Of a DNA stretch of 64,000 nt, positions 1 to 11,224 are shown in pieces. Below the pieces are notes generated by a model. It was given only the letters and a program-made list of their open reading frames with translations. It had not been told where the DNA came from and made no database searches. Source of the DNA: Homarus americanus (taxonomy: Eukaryota > Arthropoda > Malacostraca > Decapoda > Nephropidae); NCBI RefSeq assembly GCF_018991925.1, contig NW_024737042.1:18477454-18541453 (forward strand), written 5' to 3'. The number at the start of each line of letters is the position of its first letter. The first letter of the stretch is position 1. The translations under genes were made by a program, and so were the position numbers.

Positions 1-3000
1 CAGCAACTGTGTGTGTCGCGGGCATGTGTGTGTCAGTGCTGTGTGTGTCTGGCAGTAACTGTGTGTCTGGCAGTAACCGTGTGTGTCTGGCAGCAACCGT
101 GTGTTCGGCAGTAACTGTGTGTGTTAGGGCAGCTACCGTGTGGTGTCTGCAGCAACTGTGTGTGTCTGGCAGCAACTGTGTGTTAGGGCAGCTATCGTGT
201 GTTCGGCAGTAACTGTGTGTGTCTGGCAGTAACTGTGTGTAACTGGCAGTGCCGTGTGTGTCTGGCAGTAACTGTGTGTGTCTGGCAGCACCGTGTGTCT
301 GGCAGCAACTGTGTGTGTCTGGCAGTAACTGTGTGTGTTCGGCAGTCACTGTGTGTGTCTGGCAGCAACTGGTGTGTCTGGCAGCAACTGTGTGTGTCTG
401 CAGTAACTGTGTGTGTCTGGCAGCAACTGTGTGTGTTAGGCAGCTACTGTGTGTGTGTTCTGGCAGCAACTGTGTGTGTCTGGCAGCAACTGTGTGTGTC
501 TGGCAGCAACTGTGTGTGTTAGGCAGCAACTGTGTGTGTTAGCAGCTACCGTGTGTGTGTCAGCAGTAACTGTGTGTGTCTGGCAGCAACTGTGTGTGTC
601 TGGCAGCAACTGTGTGTGTCTGGCAGCAACAGTGTGTTAGGCAGCTACCGTGTGTGTTAGGCAGCTACCGTGTGTGTTAGGCAGCTACTGTGGGTGTGTC
701 TGGCAGTAACTGTGTGTGTTAGGCAGCCATTGTGTGTTAGGCAGCCATCGTGTGTCTGGCAGTAACTGTGTGTGTCTGGCAGCAACTGTGTGTGTCTGGC
801 AGCAATCTGTGTGTCTGGCAGCAACTGTGTGTAGGCAGCAGTAACTGTGTGTGTCTGGCAGCAATCTGTGTGTCTGGCAGCAACTGTGTGTGTTCTGCAG
901 CAATCGTGTGTGTCTCGCAGCAATCAGTGTGTCTGGCGCAGCAACAGGTGTCTGGCAGTAACTGTGTGTGTTAGGGCAGCAACTGTGTGTTAGGCAGCCA
1001 CTGTGCGTGTTCGGCAGAAACTGTGTGTCTGGCAGTAACTGGTGTGTGTTAGGCAGCAACCGTGTGTGTGTCTGGCAGTAACTGTGTGTGTCTGGCAGTA
1101 ACTGTGTGTGTCTGGCAGCAACTGTGTGTGTCTGGCAGCAATGTGTGTGTCTGCAGCAATCGGTGTGTTCGGCAGCAACTGTGTGTGTCTGGCAGTAACT
1201 GTGGTGTTAGGCAGCACGTGTGTTCGGCAGTAACTGGTGTGTGTTCGGCAGCAATCGTGTGTTCGGCAGTAATCTGGTGTTAGGCAGCAACGTGTGTGTT
1301 CGGCAGCAGTAACTGTGTGTGTGTTAGGCAGCTACTGTGTGTGTGTCTAGCAGCAACTGTGTGTGTCTAGCAGTAGCTGTGTGTCTGAGGGCAGCTGTGT
1401 GTCTGGCAGTAGCTGTGTGTGTGTCTGAGGGTAGCTGTGTGTGTTTAGCAGTAGCTGCGTGTGCCTGGCAGCAATGGTGTGTGTCAGGGCAGTAGCTGTG
1501 TGTGTCTGGCAGTAGCTGTGTGTGTCTGGCAGTACCTGTGTGTGTCTGGCAGTAGCTGTGTGTGTCTGGCAGTACCTGTGTGTGTCTGGCAGTACCTGTG
1601 TGTGTCTGGCAGTAGCTGTGTGTGTCTGGCAGCAGCTGTGTGTGTCTGGCAGCAACTGGGGTGTTGGCAGGCCTGTGGTTCTGGCAGTAACTGTGTGTGT
1701 CTGGCAGTAACGTGTGTGTCTGGTGCAACCGTGTGTCTGGCAGTAACTGTGTTAGGCAGCTACTGTGTGTGTGTGTTCGGCAGCAACTGTGTGTCTGGCA
1801 GCAACCGTGTGTTAGGCAGCAACTGTGTGTGTCTGGCAGTAACTGTGTGTGTCTGCGTAACTGTGTGTGTTCGGCAGCAACTGTGTGTGTGTCTGGCAGT
1901 AACTGAGTGTGTCTGGCAGTACCTGTGTGTGTCTGGCAGTAACTGTGTGTCTGGCAGTAACCGTGTGTGTCTGGCAGTAACTGTGTGTGTCTGGCAGCAA
2001 CTGTGTGTTAGGCAGCTACTGTGTGTGTCTGTCGCACTGTGTGTGTCTGGCAGCAACTGTGTGTGTGGCTGGCGGCAACTGTGTGTGTCTGGCAGCAACT
2101 GCGGTGGTGTTAGGCAGCAACTGTGTGTGTCCGGCAGCAACTGTGTGTGTTCGGCAGCAACTGTGTGTGTCTGGCAGCAACCGTGTGTTAGGCAGTAACT
2201 GTGTGTGTTAGGCAGCTACTGTGTGTGTTCAGCAGCAACTGTGGTGTGTCTGGCAGCAACTGTGCGTGTCTGGCAGCAACTGGTGTTTTGGCAGCAACTG
2301 TGTGTCTGGCAGCAACTGTGTGTGTTGGGCAGCAACTGTGTGTGTTAGGCAGCCATCGTTTGTTCAGCAGTAACCGTGTGTGTCTGGCAGCAACTGTGTG
2401 TCTGGCAGCAACTGTGTGTTTCTGGCAGCAACAGTGTGTTCTGGCAGCAACTGTGTGTGTTAGCAGTTACTGTGTGTGTCTGCAGCAACTGTGTGTGTTC
2501 GGCAGTAACTGTGGTGTGTCTGGCAGTAACTGTGTGTGTCTGGCAGTAACTGTGTGTGTTAGGCAGCTACTGTGCGTGTGCCTGGCAGTAACTGTGTGTG
2601 TCTGGCAGCAACGTGTGTGTGGCAGCAACTGTGTGTTGGCAGCACCGTGCGTGTCTGGCAGTAACAGTAAGTAGGCAGCTACTGTGTGTTCGGCAGCAAC
2701 TGTGTGTGTTCGGCAGTACCTGTGTGTGTTCGGCAGCAACTGTGTGTCTGGCAGCAACTGTGTGTGTTAGGCAGTAACTGTGTGTGTCTGGCAGCAACTG
2801 TGTGTGTCTGGCAGCAACTGGTGTGTGTCTGGCAGCAACTGTGTGTGTCTGGCAGTAACTGTGTGTGTCTGGCAGCAACTGCGTGTGTCTGGCAGTAACT
2901 GTGTGTGTTAGGCAGCAACTGTGTGTTAGGCAGCTACCGTGTGTGTCTGGCGCAGTAACTGTGTGCGTCTGGCAGCAACTGTGTGTGTTAGGCAGCAACT

Positions 3001-6000
3001 GCGTGTGTCTGGCAGTAACTGTGTGTGTTCGGGCAACTGTGCCTGCAACGTGTGCTCGGCAGTAACTGTGTGTGTCTGGCAGCAGTGTGTTCTGGCAGCA
3101 ACTGCGTGTGTTAGCAGCTACTGTGTGTGTGTCTGGCAGCAACTGTGTGTGTCTGCGGTGCAACTGTGTGTGTTCGGCAGCAACGGTGTGTTGGGCAGTA
3201 ATCAGTGTGTCTGGCAGTAATCGGTGTTAGGCAGCAACTGTGTGTGTTAGGCAGCAACTGTGTGTGTCTGGCAGTAACTGTGTGTCTGGCAGCACTGTGT
3301 GTGCTCGGCAGCAACTGTGTGTGTCTGGCAGTAACTGTGTGTGCTGGCAGCCAACTGTGTGTGTCTGGCAGTAACTGTGTGTCGGCAGCACTGTGTGTGT
3401 TAGGGCAGCAACTGTGTGTGTCTGGCAGCAACCTGCACGGCAACTGTGTGTGTGTGTCTGGCAGTAATCGTGTGTGTTAGCAGCAACTGTGTGTGTTCGG
3501 CGGCAACTGTGTGTGTTCGGCAGCAACTGTGTTTGTTAGGGCAGTAACTGTGTGTAAGCAGGGCAGCTACTGTGTGTTCGGGCAGCAATGGCACCGTGTG
3601 TGTTCGGGCAGCAACGGTGTGTGTTCGGCAGTAACTGTGTGTGTTCGGCAGCACCGGTGTGTGCCAGGCAGCAACTGTGTGTGTCTGGCAGTAACTGCGT
3701 GTGTCTGGCAGCAACTGTGTGTGTCTGGCAGCAACTGTGTGTGTCTGGCAGTACCTGTGTGTGTTCTGGCAGCACGGGTGTCTGGCAGCAACTGTTGTGC
3801 TGGGCAGCAACTGTGTGTGTCTGCGGTGCAACTGTGTGTTTGGCAGCACCGTGTGTGTCTGGCAGCAACCGTGTGTGTCTGGCAGCAACTGTGTGTGTTA
3901 GGCAGTAACTGTGTGTGTCTGGCAGTCACCGTGTGTGTTCGGCAGTACCGTGTGTCTGGCAGTAACGTGTGTGTTCGGCAGTAACTGTGTGTGTTCGGCA
4001 GCAACTGTGTGTGTCTGGCAGCACCGTGGTGTTAGGCAGTAACTGTGTGTGTTCGGCAGACTGTGTGTTCGGCAGCACCGTGTGTGGCCTGGCAGCAACT
4101 GTGTGTGTTTGGCAGCAACTGTGTGTGTCTGGCAGCAACTGTGCGTGTCTGGCAGCAACTGTGTGTCTGGCAGTAACTGTGTGTCTGGCAGCAACTGTGT
4201 TTGTCTGGGCAGCAACTGGTGTTAGGCAGCTACTGTGTGTGTGTCTGGCAGCAACTGTGTGTGTTCGGCAGCACCGGTGTGTCTGGCAGCAACTGTGTGT
4301 GTTAGGCAGCAACCGTGTGTGTCTGGCAGCAACTGTGTTGGCAGCAACTGGTGTGTGTCAGGGCAGCAATCGGTGTGTCTGGCAGCAACTGTGTGTGTCT
4401 GGCAGCAACTGTGTGTTCGGCAGCACCGTGTGTGTCGGCAGTAACCGGTGTGTTAGGGCAGCAACTGTGTGTGTTAGGCAGCAACTGTGTGTGTTCGGCA
4501 GTCAACTGTGTGTGTCTGGCAGCAACTGCGTGTGTTAGGCAGCACGTGTGTCTGGCAGCAACTGTGTGTGTCTGGCAGTAACTGTGTGTGTCTGGCAGCA
4601 CTGTGTGTTAGGGCAGCTACTGTGTGTGTGTCTGGCAGCAACTGTGTGTGTTCGGCAGCAACTGCGTGTGCCAGGCAGCAACCGTGTGTGCGTCTGGCAG
4701 CAATCGGTGTGCTCGGCAGCAACTGTGTGTCTGGCAGCACCGGTGGTGTGTTAGGCAGCACCGTGTGTGTTCTGGCAGCACCGTGTGTGTGTTCGGCAGC
4801 ACCGTGTGTGTTCGGCAGTAACTGTGTGTGTTGGGCAGCAATGTGTGTGTTCGGCAGCAACTGTGTGTGCTGGCAGCACCGTGTGTGTTCGGTGCACCGT
4901 GTGTGTTAGAGCAACTGTGTGTGCTCGGCAGCACGTGTGTGTTCGGCAGTAATTGTGTGTGTCTGGCAGCAACTGGTGTGTGTTAGGCAGCAACTGTGTG
5001 TGTGTCTGGCAGCAACTGTGTGTGTTCGGCAGTAACTGTGTGTGTTAGGGCAGCACTGTGTGTGTCTGGCAGCAACTGTGTGTTCGGCAGCAACTGTGTG
5101 TGTCTGGCAGCAACTGTGTGTGTTCGGGCAACTGTGTGTGTTTGGCAGTAACTGTGTGTGTTCGGGCAGTAACTGTGGTGTTCGCGTTACTGTGTGTGTT
5201 CGGCAGCAATCAGTGTGTTAGGCAGCTACCGTGTGTGTGTCTGGCAGCAACTGTGTGTGTCTGGCAGCAACGTGTGTGGCAGCAACGTGTGTCGCGCAAC
5301 TGTGTGTGTCTGGCAGTAACTGTGTGTGTCTGTAGCTGTGTGTGTCTGGCAGTAACTGTGTGTGTCTGGCAGTAACTGTGTGTGTTAGGCAGTAACTGTG
5401 TGTGTGTCTGGCAGTAACTGTGTGTGTCTGGCAGTAACTGTGTGTGTCTGGCGTGGCTGTGTGTGTCTGGCAGTAACTGTGTGTCTGGCAGTAACTGTGT
5501 GTGTCTGGCAGTAACTGTGTGTCTGGCAGTAACTGTGTGTGTGTCTGGCAGTAACTGTGTGTGTCTGGCAGTAACTGTGTGTGTCTGGCAGCAACTGTGT
5601 GTCTGGCAGCAACTGTGTGTGTCTGGGTGTAACTGTGTGTGTCTGGCAGTAGGTGTGTGTGTGTCTGGCAGTAGCTGTGTGTGTCTGGCAGTAACTGTGT
5701 GTGTCTGGCAGTAGCTGTGTGTGTCTGGCAGTAAGGTGTGTGTGTGTCTGGCAGTAACTGTGTGTCTGGCAGTAACTGTGTGTGTCTGGCAGTAACTGTG
5801 TGTCTGGCAGTAACTGTGTGTGTCTGGCAGTAACTGTGTGTGTCTGGCAGTAACTGTGTGTGTCTGGCAGTAACTGTGTGTGTCTGGCAGTAGGTGTGTG
5901 TGTGTCTGGCAGTAGCTGTGTGTGTCTGGCAGTAGCTGTGTGTCTGGCAGTGGCTGTGTGTGTCTGGCAGTAACTGTGTGTGTCTGGCAGTAACTGTGTG

Positions 6001-6733
6001 TGTCTGGCAGTAGGTGTGTGTGTGTCTGGCAGTAGCTGTGTGTGTCTGGCAGTAACTGTGTGTGTCTGGCAGTAACTGTGTGTGTCTGGCAGTAACTGTG
6101 TGTGTCTGGCGTGCTGTGTGTGTCTGGCAGTAGCTGTGTGTGTTCTGGCAGTAGCTGTGTGTGTCTGGCAGTAACTGTGTGTGTGCAGCGTAGCTGTGTG
6201 TGTCTGGCAGTAGGTGTGTGTGTGTCTGGCAGTAGCTGTGTGTCTGGCAACTGTGTGTGTCTGGCAGTAACTGTGTGTGTCTGGCGTAGGTGTGTGTGTG
6301 TCTGGCAGTAGCTGTGTGTGTCTGGCAGTAACTGTGTGTGTCTGGCAGCAACTGTGTGTGTCTGGCAGTAGGTGTGTGTGTGTCTGGCAGTAGCTGTGTG
6401 TGTCTGGCAGTAACTGTGTGTGTCTGGCAGTAACTGTGTGTGTCTGGCAGTAGCTGTGTGTGTCTGGCAGTAACTGTGTGTGTCTGGCAGTAGCTGTGTG
6501 TGTCTAGCAGTAACTGTGTGTGTCTGGCAGTAGCTGTGTGTGTCTAGCAGTAACTGTGTGTGTCTAGCAGTTACTGTGTATGTCTGGCAGTAGCTGTGTG
6601 TGTCTAGCAGTTACTGTGTATGTCTGGCAGTAGCTGTGTGTGTTTAGCAGTTACTGTGTATGTCTGGCAGTAGCTGTGTCTGTGTGTGTGATGGTAGCTG
6701 TGTGTGTCTGGCAGTAGCTCTGTGTGTCTTGAA
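1..6733. repeat. 20-bp satellite/minisatellite array (at least 6.7 kb)
   Basis: The consensus unit is GGCAGTAACTGTGTGTGTCT, with many 18-22 bp variants. The first 5.3 kb is heterogeneous: CAGCAAC, CAGTAAC and CAGCTAC cores are joined by TCTGG, TTAGG or TTCGG linkers. From about 5300 the units are more uniform, with CAGTAAC, CAGTAGC and CAGTAGGTG types. The array is already running at base 1, so its left end lies outside the window; it ends near 6733. Long ORFs on both strands are cysteine- or histidine-rich readings of the repeat with a 20-residue period, and show no coding signal. Confidence 0.97.
6567..6685. repeat. 40-bp higher-order unit at the right edge of the satellite
   Basis: At the right boundary two monomer types alternate: one with TCTAGCAGTTACTGTGTATG and one with GGCAGTAGCTGTGTGTGT. 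They make about three 40-bp units before the array decays into unique DNA near 6733. Confidence 0.75.
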
Positions 6734-7530
<797 letters not shown>

Positions 7531-7679
7531 TTTATTTTATTTTTTTGTCAATTAATACTAACTTAAACCATTTGAATACGAGAACCTGAAACGCATTTTT
7601 TATGTTAAATTTTATTAATGATTTTTATTTAACAGTTGAAATTCAGCGGCGGAGAGTAACAAGGGGGACACGTGAGAAT

Positions 7680-8290
7680 CTCCACCACTACCTCCTGGCC
7701 TCACTGTTTACCTTCACCGCTACCTCCTGGCTTCGCTGTTTACCTCCACCACCACCTGGCCTCACTGTGTACCTTCAGCACCACCTCCTGGCTTCACTGT
7801 TTACCTCCACCAATTCCTCCTGGCCTCGCTGTTTACCTCCACCACCACCTCCTGGCCTCGCTGTTTACCTCCACCACCACCTCCTGGCCTCGCTGTTTAC
7901 CTCCAACACCATCTCCTGGCCACACTGTTTACCTCCAGCACCACCTCCTGGCCTCGCTGCTTACCTCCACCACCACCACCTCCTGGCCTCAATGTGTACC
8001 TCCACCACTACCTCCTGGCCTCACTGTTTACCTTCACCGCTACCTCCTGGCTTCGCTGTTTACCTCCACCACCACCTGGCCTCACTGTGTACCTTCAGCA
8101 CCACCTCCTGGCCACACTGTTTGCCTCCACCAATACCTCCTGGCCTCGCTGTTTACCTCCACCACCACCTCCTGGCCTCGCTGTTTACCTCCAGCACCAC
8201 CTCCTGGCCTCGCTGCTTACCTCCACCACCACCACCTCCTGGCCTCAATGTGTACCTCCAGCACCATCTCCTGGCCTCACTGTGAACCTC
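7680..8290 (+). repeat. 32-bp minisatellite with a 320-bp higher-order repeat
   Basis: The monomer is about 32 bp and contains CCACCACCTCCTGGCCTC followed by a GCTGTTTACCT-type end; roughly 19 copies are present. Variant monomers recur in the same order. The block starting TCCACCACTACC at 7681 is repeated at 8001, an offset of exactly 320 bp (ten monomers). Proline/histidine/leucine-rich ORFs here (7602-8359) are readings of the repeat and not a gene. Confidence 0.92.
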
Positions 8291-8422
8291 CCACTCCACT
8301 ATGACGGTCACCTGCCACTCTGCTACCTCGTCACTCACTTCATCACTCACTCACAATAATCTCTCTCCCTCCTCTTCTTCCTCCTCCTCTCTGTTGCCGA
8401 CATCAAACTAAACGAGACCGTC

Positions 8423-8426
<4 letters not shown>

Positions 8427-8468
<42 letters not shown>
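8427..8468. repeat. (CT)n microsatellite
   Basis: A pure CT run ending in CTTTCTCTT. Confidence 0.97.
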
Positions 8469-8469
<1 letters not shown>

Positions 8470-8640
8470 ATTCCATCCTTCACCGTTTCAATTATTAATT
8501 ACGGAACGTATAATTGAGGTGATATTTCACATTGTTGCCTTATCTGTTATGGTGTCTTACGTTGTTTTGTGTACCGGGCCACCAGCCAAGTATTTAAGTG
8601 TCTTGTTGTAAGGTTGTCTGTTCGTCTGTCTCGTTTCATC

Positions 8641-8722
8641 TACTTCTTCAGGAGACTAATAATTTGTCTCCTTAACTTCTACCTGGTTATTTACTTCTAC
8701 AGGAAAATTGAATCAGTTTTCC
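8641..8722 (+). repeat. Direct repeat copy 1 (about 80 bp)
   Basis: The block contains GGAGACTAATAATTTGTCTC, then CTTCTACCT and TTCTACAGGA. It matches 9157-9275 in the same orientation with small gaps. The two copies flank the AAT tract and the dispersed repeat. Confidence 0.7.
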
Positions 8723-8755
8723 TTTCACCTTCTTCCTCTTCATCTACTTCTACAA

Positions 8756-8800
8756 AAATAATAATAATAATAATAATAACAATAAGATAAATTAATAATC

Positions 8801-8893
<93 letters not shown>

Positions 8894-8901
8894 TAATAAT
8901 C

Positions 8902-8979
<78 letters not shown>
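8756..8979. repeat. (AAT)n microsatellite, about 220 bp
   Basis: AAT runs are interrupted by two identical breaks (AATTAATAATCATAATAATA) near 8790 and 8891, showing an internal segment of about 102 bp was duplicated. The poly-Ile/Leu ORFs here are not genes. Confidence 0.97.
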
Positions 8980-9120
8980 GAACCATAAAAAAAGATCAAC
9001 AGTGAGAAACAATATATGTATGTTGTGTTGTCAATAGTGAGAGAAACAATTGAGACCCTGCAATTGTGTGTAAATGAGGCAGAAAGTCAGATCAGCAACC
9101 TGGGACTTGGTCACAATTTT
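8980..9120 (+). repeat. Dispersed repeat family R1, copy 1
   Basis: The sequence from GTGAGAAACAATATATGTAT through CAACCTGGGACTTGGTCACA matches, in inverse orientation, 17816-17995. Both copies adjoin an AAT tract on the same side with a shared AAGAACCATA link, so the tract is probably part of the element, as in retroposon tails. No ORF and no known family is recognised. Confidence 0.8.
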
Positions 9121-9156
9121 TTGTTTGATAGCTACCACCTACTACCTAGCATTTAC

Positions 9157-9275
9157 TTCTACAAGAGACTAATATTTTTTCTCCTTAGCTTCTACCTCTT
9201 ATCTACTTTTACAGGAGACTTTTATTTTTCTCCTGAACTTCTACCTGTTTATCTAATTCTATAGGTTAATGTAAT
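9157..9275 (+). repeat. Direct repeat copy 2
   Basis: Partner of 8641-8722. It shares GAGACTAATA, TCTCCTTA and CTTCTACCT in the same order, and is longer because it holds an extra partial unit. Confidence 0.65.
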
Positions 9276-9327
9276 CAGTTATAAGGTGGACACATTAACA
9301 GTAAACGTGAGGCTGTGTAGGGACCAT

Positions 9328-9732
9328 GGCCGGACAGATGGCCGAATGACATTTGGCCGACGGACGTTTCACCGACGGACATTTGACCGAACGGACATCG
9401 AGCCGACGGACATTTGGCCGAACGGACAATAGACCGAATGGACAAATGGCCGAACAGACAATAGACTGAATGGACAAATGGCCGAACGGACATTTGGCCG
9501 AATGGACATATGGCCTTTTTAATTATTTTTTTATTTTTCTCTCTTCTTTGCAATGTATTTTTTGCACATGATATACAATTTTTTTTTGATATTTGTTTCT
9601 TTTAAGACCATGGAATTCATACCAACGACAAGAGGAGACAGAAGGCTTTTGCTTGACGGCTACGACTACATCGTTGATAAACGGAAAGACAATGTAATAT
9701 ATTGGCGATGTGAAGGCAAAGGAAGTTGTTGG
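9328..9732 (+). repeat. Left inverted arm of the MULE derivative
   Basis: Pairs with 10109-10632. It contains the subterminal GGCCGAACGGACATTT-type repeats (9331-9515), a T-rich stretch, and the first roughly 40 codons of the FLYWCH ORF through GGCAAAGGAAGTTGTTGG. Confidence 0.85.
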
Positions 9733-10105
9733 GGACGATTAAAAACAGATGAAAACGTTATTCAAGGAGAAGCAAGTAATCACTCACGTCCGCCTGATGC
9801 CGGACGTAACCTGTCCTTGAAAACAGTAAAGAAATTTAAAGAAAGAGCCAGGCAGTCGGAGGAAGTGACATCGACTATTATACAAAACTGCACCAGTGAG
9901 TACCCACTTGATACTGCAGGTGCTCTTCCTAAGAAAGAAACTCTGGCAAGAATGGTGCGCACACAACGCATGGCACAAGACGGGGACTTTTTAACTGACG
10001 ACTTACGGAAATCAGTTAGAGGAGAAGACTTTGTCATCCATGAAAGTGACAACCTGCTAATTCTGTCAACACCTCGAAACTTACAGCTTCTTGCTTTCAA
10101 AGACC
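9610..10105 (+). pseudogene. FLYWCH zinc-finger N-terminal part of a MULE transposase, truncated
   Basis: The ATG at 9610 opens a reading frame for MEFIPTTRGDRR, then the FLYWCH-like core GYDYIVDKRKDNVIYWRCEG, GKGSCWGRL and finally SNHSRPPDAG. The two cysteines and one histidine are visible; the first histidine of the usual H-x-H pair is not obvious. FLYWCH domains bind DNA and often sit in front of MULE transposases. A helical stretch follows, then SDNLLILSTPRNLQLL, which resembles the segment just before the MULE catalytic domain. Genuine coding similarity stops near 10105. The frame stays open to 10254 only because it reads antisense through the right arm. The DDE transposase core is missing. 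An in-frame ATG at 9553 exists, but MEFIPTT is the likelier start because both arms preserve it. Confidence 0.72.
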
Positions 10106-10108
10106 ACT

Positions 10109-10632
10109 GGCCAACAACTTCCTTTGCCTTCACATCGCCAATATATTACATTATCTTTCCGTTTATCAACGATGTAGGCGTAGCCGTCAAGCAAAAGCCT
10201 TCCTCCTCTTGTCGTTGGTATGAATTCCATGGTCTTAAAAGAAACAAATATTAAAAAAAAGAAATTGTATATCATGTGCAAATGTATTACATTGAAATTA
10301 TGTTATCTTTTTATCCTTTGTTTTATAAAGCAAATACATTGCAAAGAAGCAATTACATTACAATAAATATCTTTTATCCTTTAGTAAATGTGCAAAAAAT
10401 ACATTGCAAAGAAGAAAGAAAAATAAAAAATAAATTAAAAAGGCAATATGTCCATTCGGCCAAATGTCCGTTCGGCCATTTGTCCGTTCGGTTTATTATC
10501 CGTTCGGCCATTTGTCCGTTCGGTCTATTGTCCGTTCGGCCAAATGTCCGTCGGCTCGATGTCCGTTCGGTCAAATGTCCGTCGGTGAAACATCCGTCGG
10601 CCAAGTGTCCTTCGGCCATCTGTCCGGGAGCC
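10109..10632 (-). repeat. Right inverted arm of the MULE derivative
   Basis: The reverse complement repeats the left arm, including the start of the FLYWCH ORF (10281 down to about 10110 on the minus strand reads EFIPTTRGGRLLLDGYAYIV). It differs by a small deletion (RGDRR to RGGR), some substitutions, and an insert at 10282-10386 flanked by AATACATTGCAAAGAAG-type direct repeats. Confidence 0.85.
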
Positions 10633-10643
10633 GTAGGGACAAT

Positions 10644-10855
10644 GATTATAATCTTCACTACTTGTTTTGTTTATGCTTATTATCATTTTTCTCGACTACT
10701 GTATACCCACGTTTGTGTCTCACTCTGACCTCTCTTGTTAGTTTATATCATTTCTTGTTAATCTCTCTTCCTATTGTTAATATTTTTGATGTGTTATTTG
10801 GACTTTATCGTCTGTAGTTGATGTCGCTTTATAATTGTGATTTCAGCTAGTGTTT
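10644..10855. other. No feature seen between MULE and LINE
   Basis: T-rich unique-looking sequence. Confidence 0.5.
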
Positions 10856-10886
10856 ATTTTTTTTTTTTTTTTTATTTTTTTTTTAG
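10856..10886 (-). other. Poly(A) tail of the LINE (poly(T) on + strand)
   Basis: A T run with two single-A interruptions lies just past the LINE 3' UTR and marks its 3' end. Confidence 0.8.
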
Positions 10887-11224
10887 GTTAAGGTGGGGAA
10901 AGGATGGAAGGCATGCTGGGGCTCAAGGCATAGCCAGACATGAGGGATGGAGAAGTCACAACATATAGTCGTGGGGGGAAAGGTTGGAAAAGAAGTTTAG
11001 TGAGTTAAACAGAGGGGGACGACACCCCTTGTTTTACATATTACAGAGTTTGTTGGCTAACTAAGCTAACCTAGGATTTAGAATGAGGTTGCACAATGGT
11101 TATTTTAGTAGACAATGACTAGATTGATTTTACAATTACAAGTTTATTAACATCTTATACTGTATTACGTTATGGACTCGATTGTGACTTGTTAAATGTG
11201 AATTTATATCATCTAAGTTTTAAT

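Larger units (their letters stand above)
9317..10643 (+). mobile_element. Foldback Mutator-like (MULE) derivative with FLYWCH ORF
   Basis: Two long inverted arms (about 9328-9732 and 10109-10632) enclose the rest of a FLYWCH ORF. The outer 190 bp of each arm is an imperfect tandem array of a short motif (GGACATTTGGCCGAAC and variants). Near-identical GTAGGGACCAT (9317-9327) and GTAGGGACAAT (10633-10643) flank the arms and may be an 11-bp target duplication with one mismatch, which suits MULEs (8-11 bp). The right arm carries about 105 bp of extra sequence (10282-10386). The transposase core is absent, so this is a non-autonomous deletion derivative. Confidence 0.75.

Noticed and set aside
5210..6351. 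Minus-strand ORFs of 346 and 377 codons rich in His, Thr, Cys and Leu
   Set aside because: They translate the 20-bp satellite; the peptide period follows the DNA unit and both strands are open throughout.
1..6733. CRISPR-like array of short repeats
   Set aside because: Units are adjacent with no unique spacers, and the surrounding sequence is clearly eukaryotic.
7602..8359. 227-codon Pro/His-rich ORF
   Set aside because: A reading of the 32-bp minisatellite; all three frames are open with similar composition.
8799..8999. Poly-Ile/Leu ORF resembling a membrane protein
   Set aside because: A pure AAT/ATT microsatellite translation.
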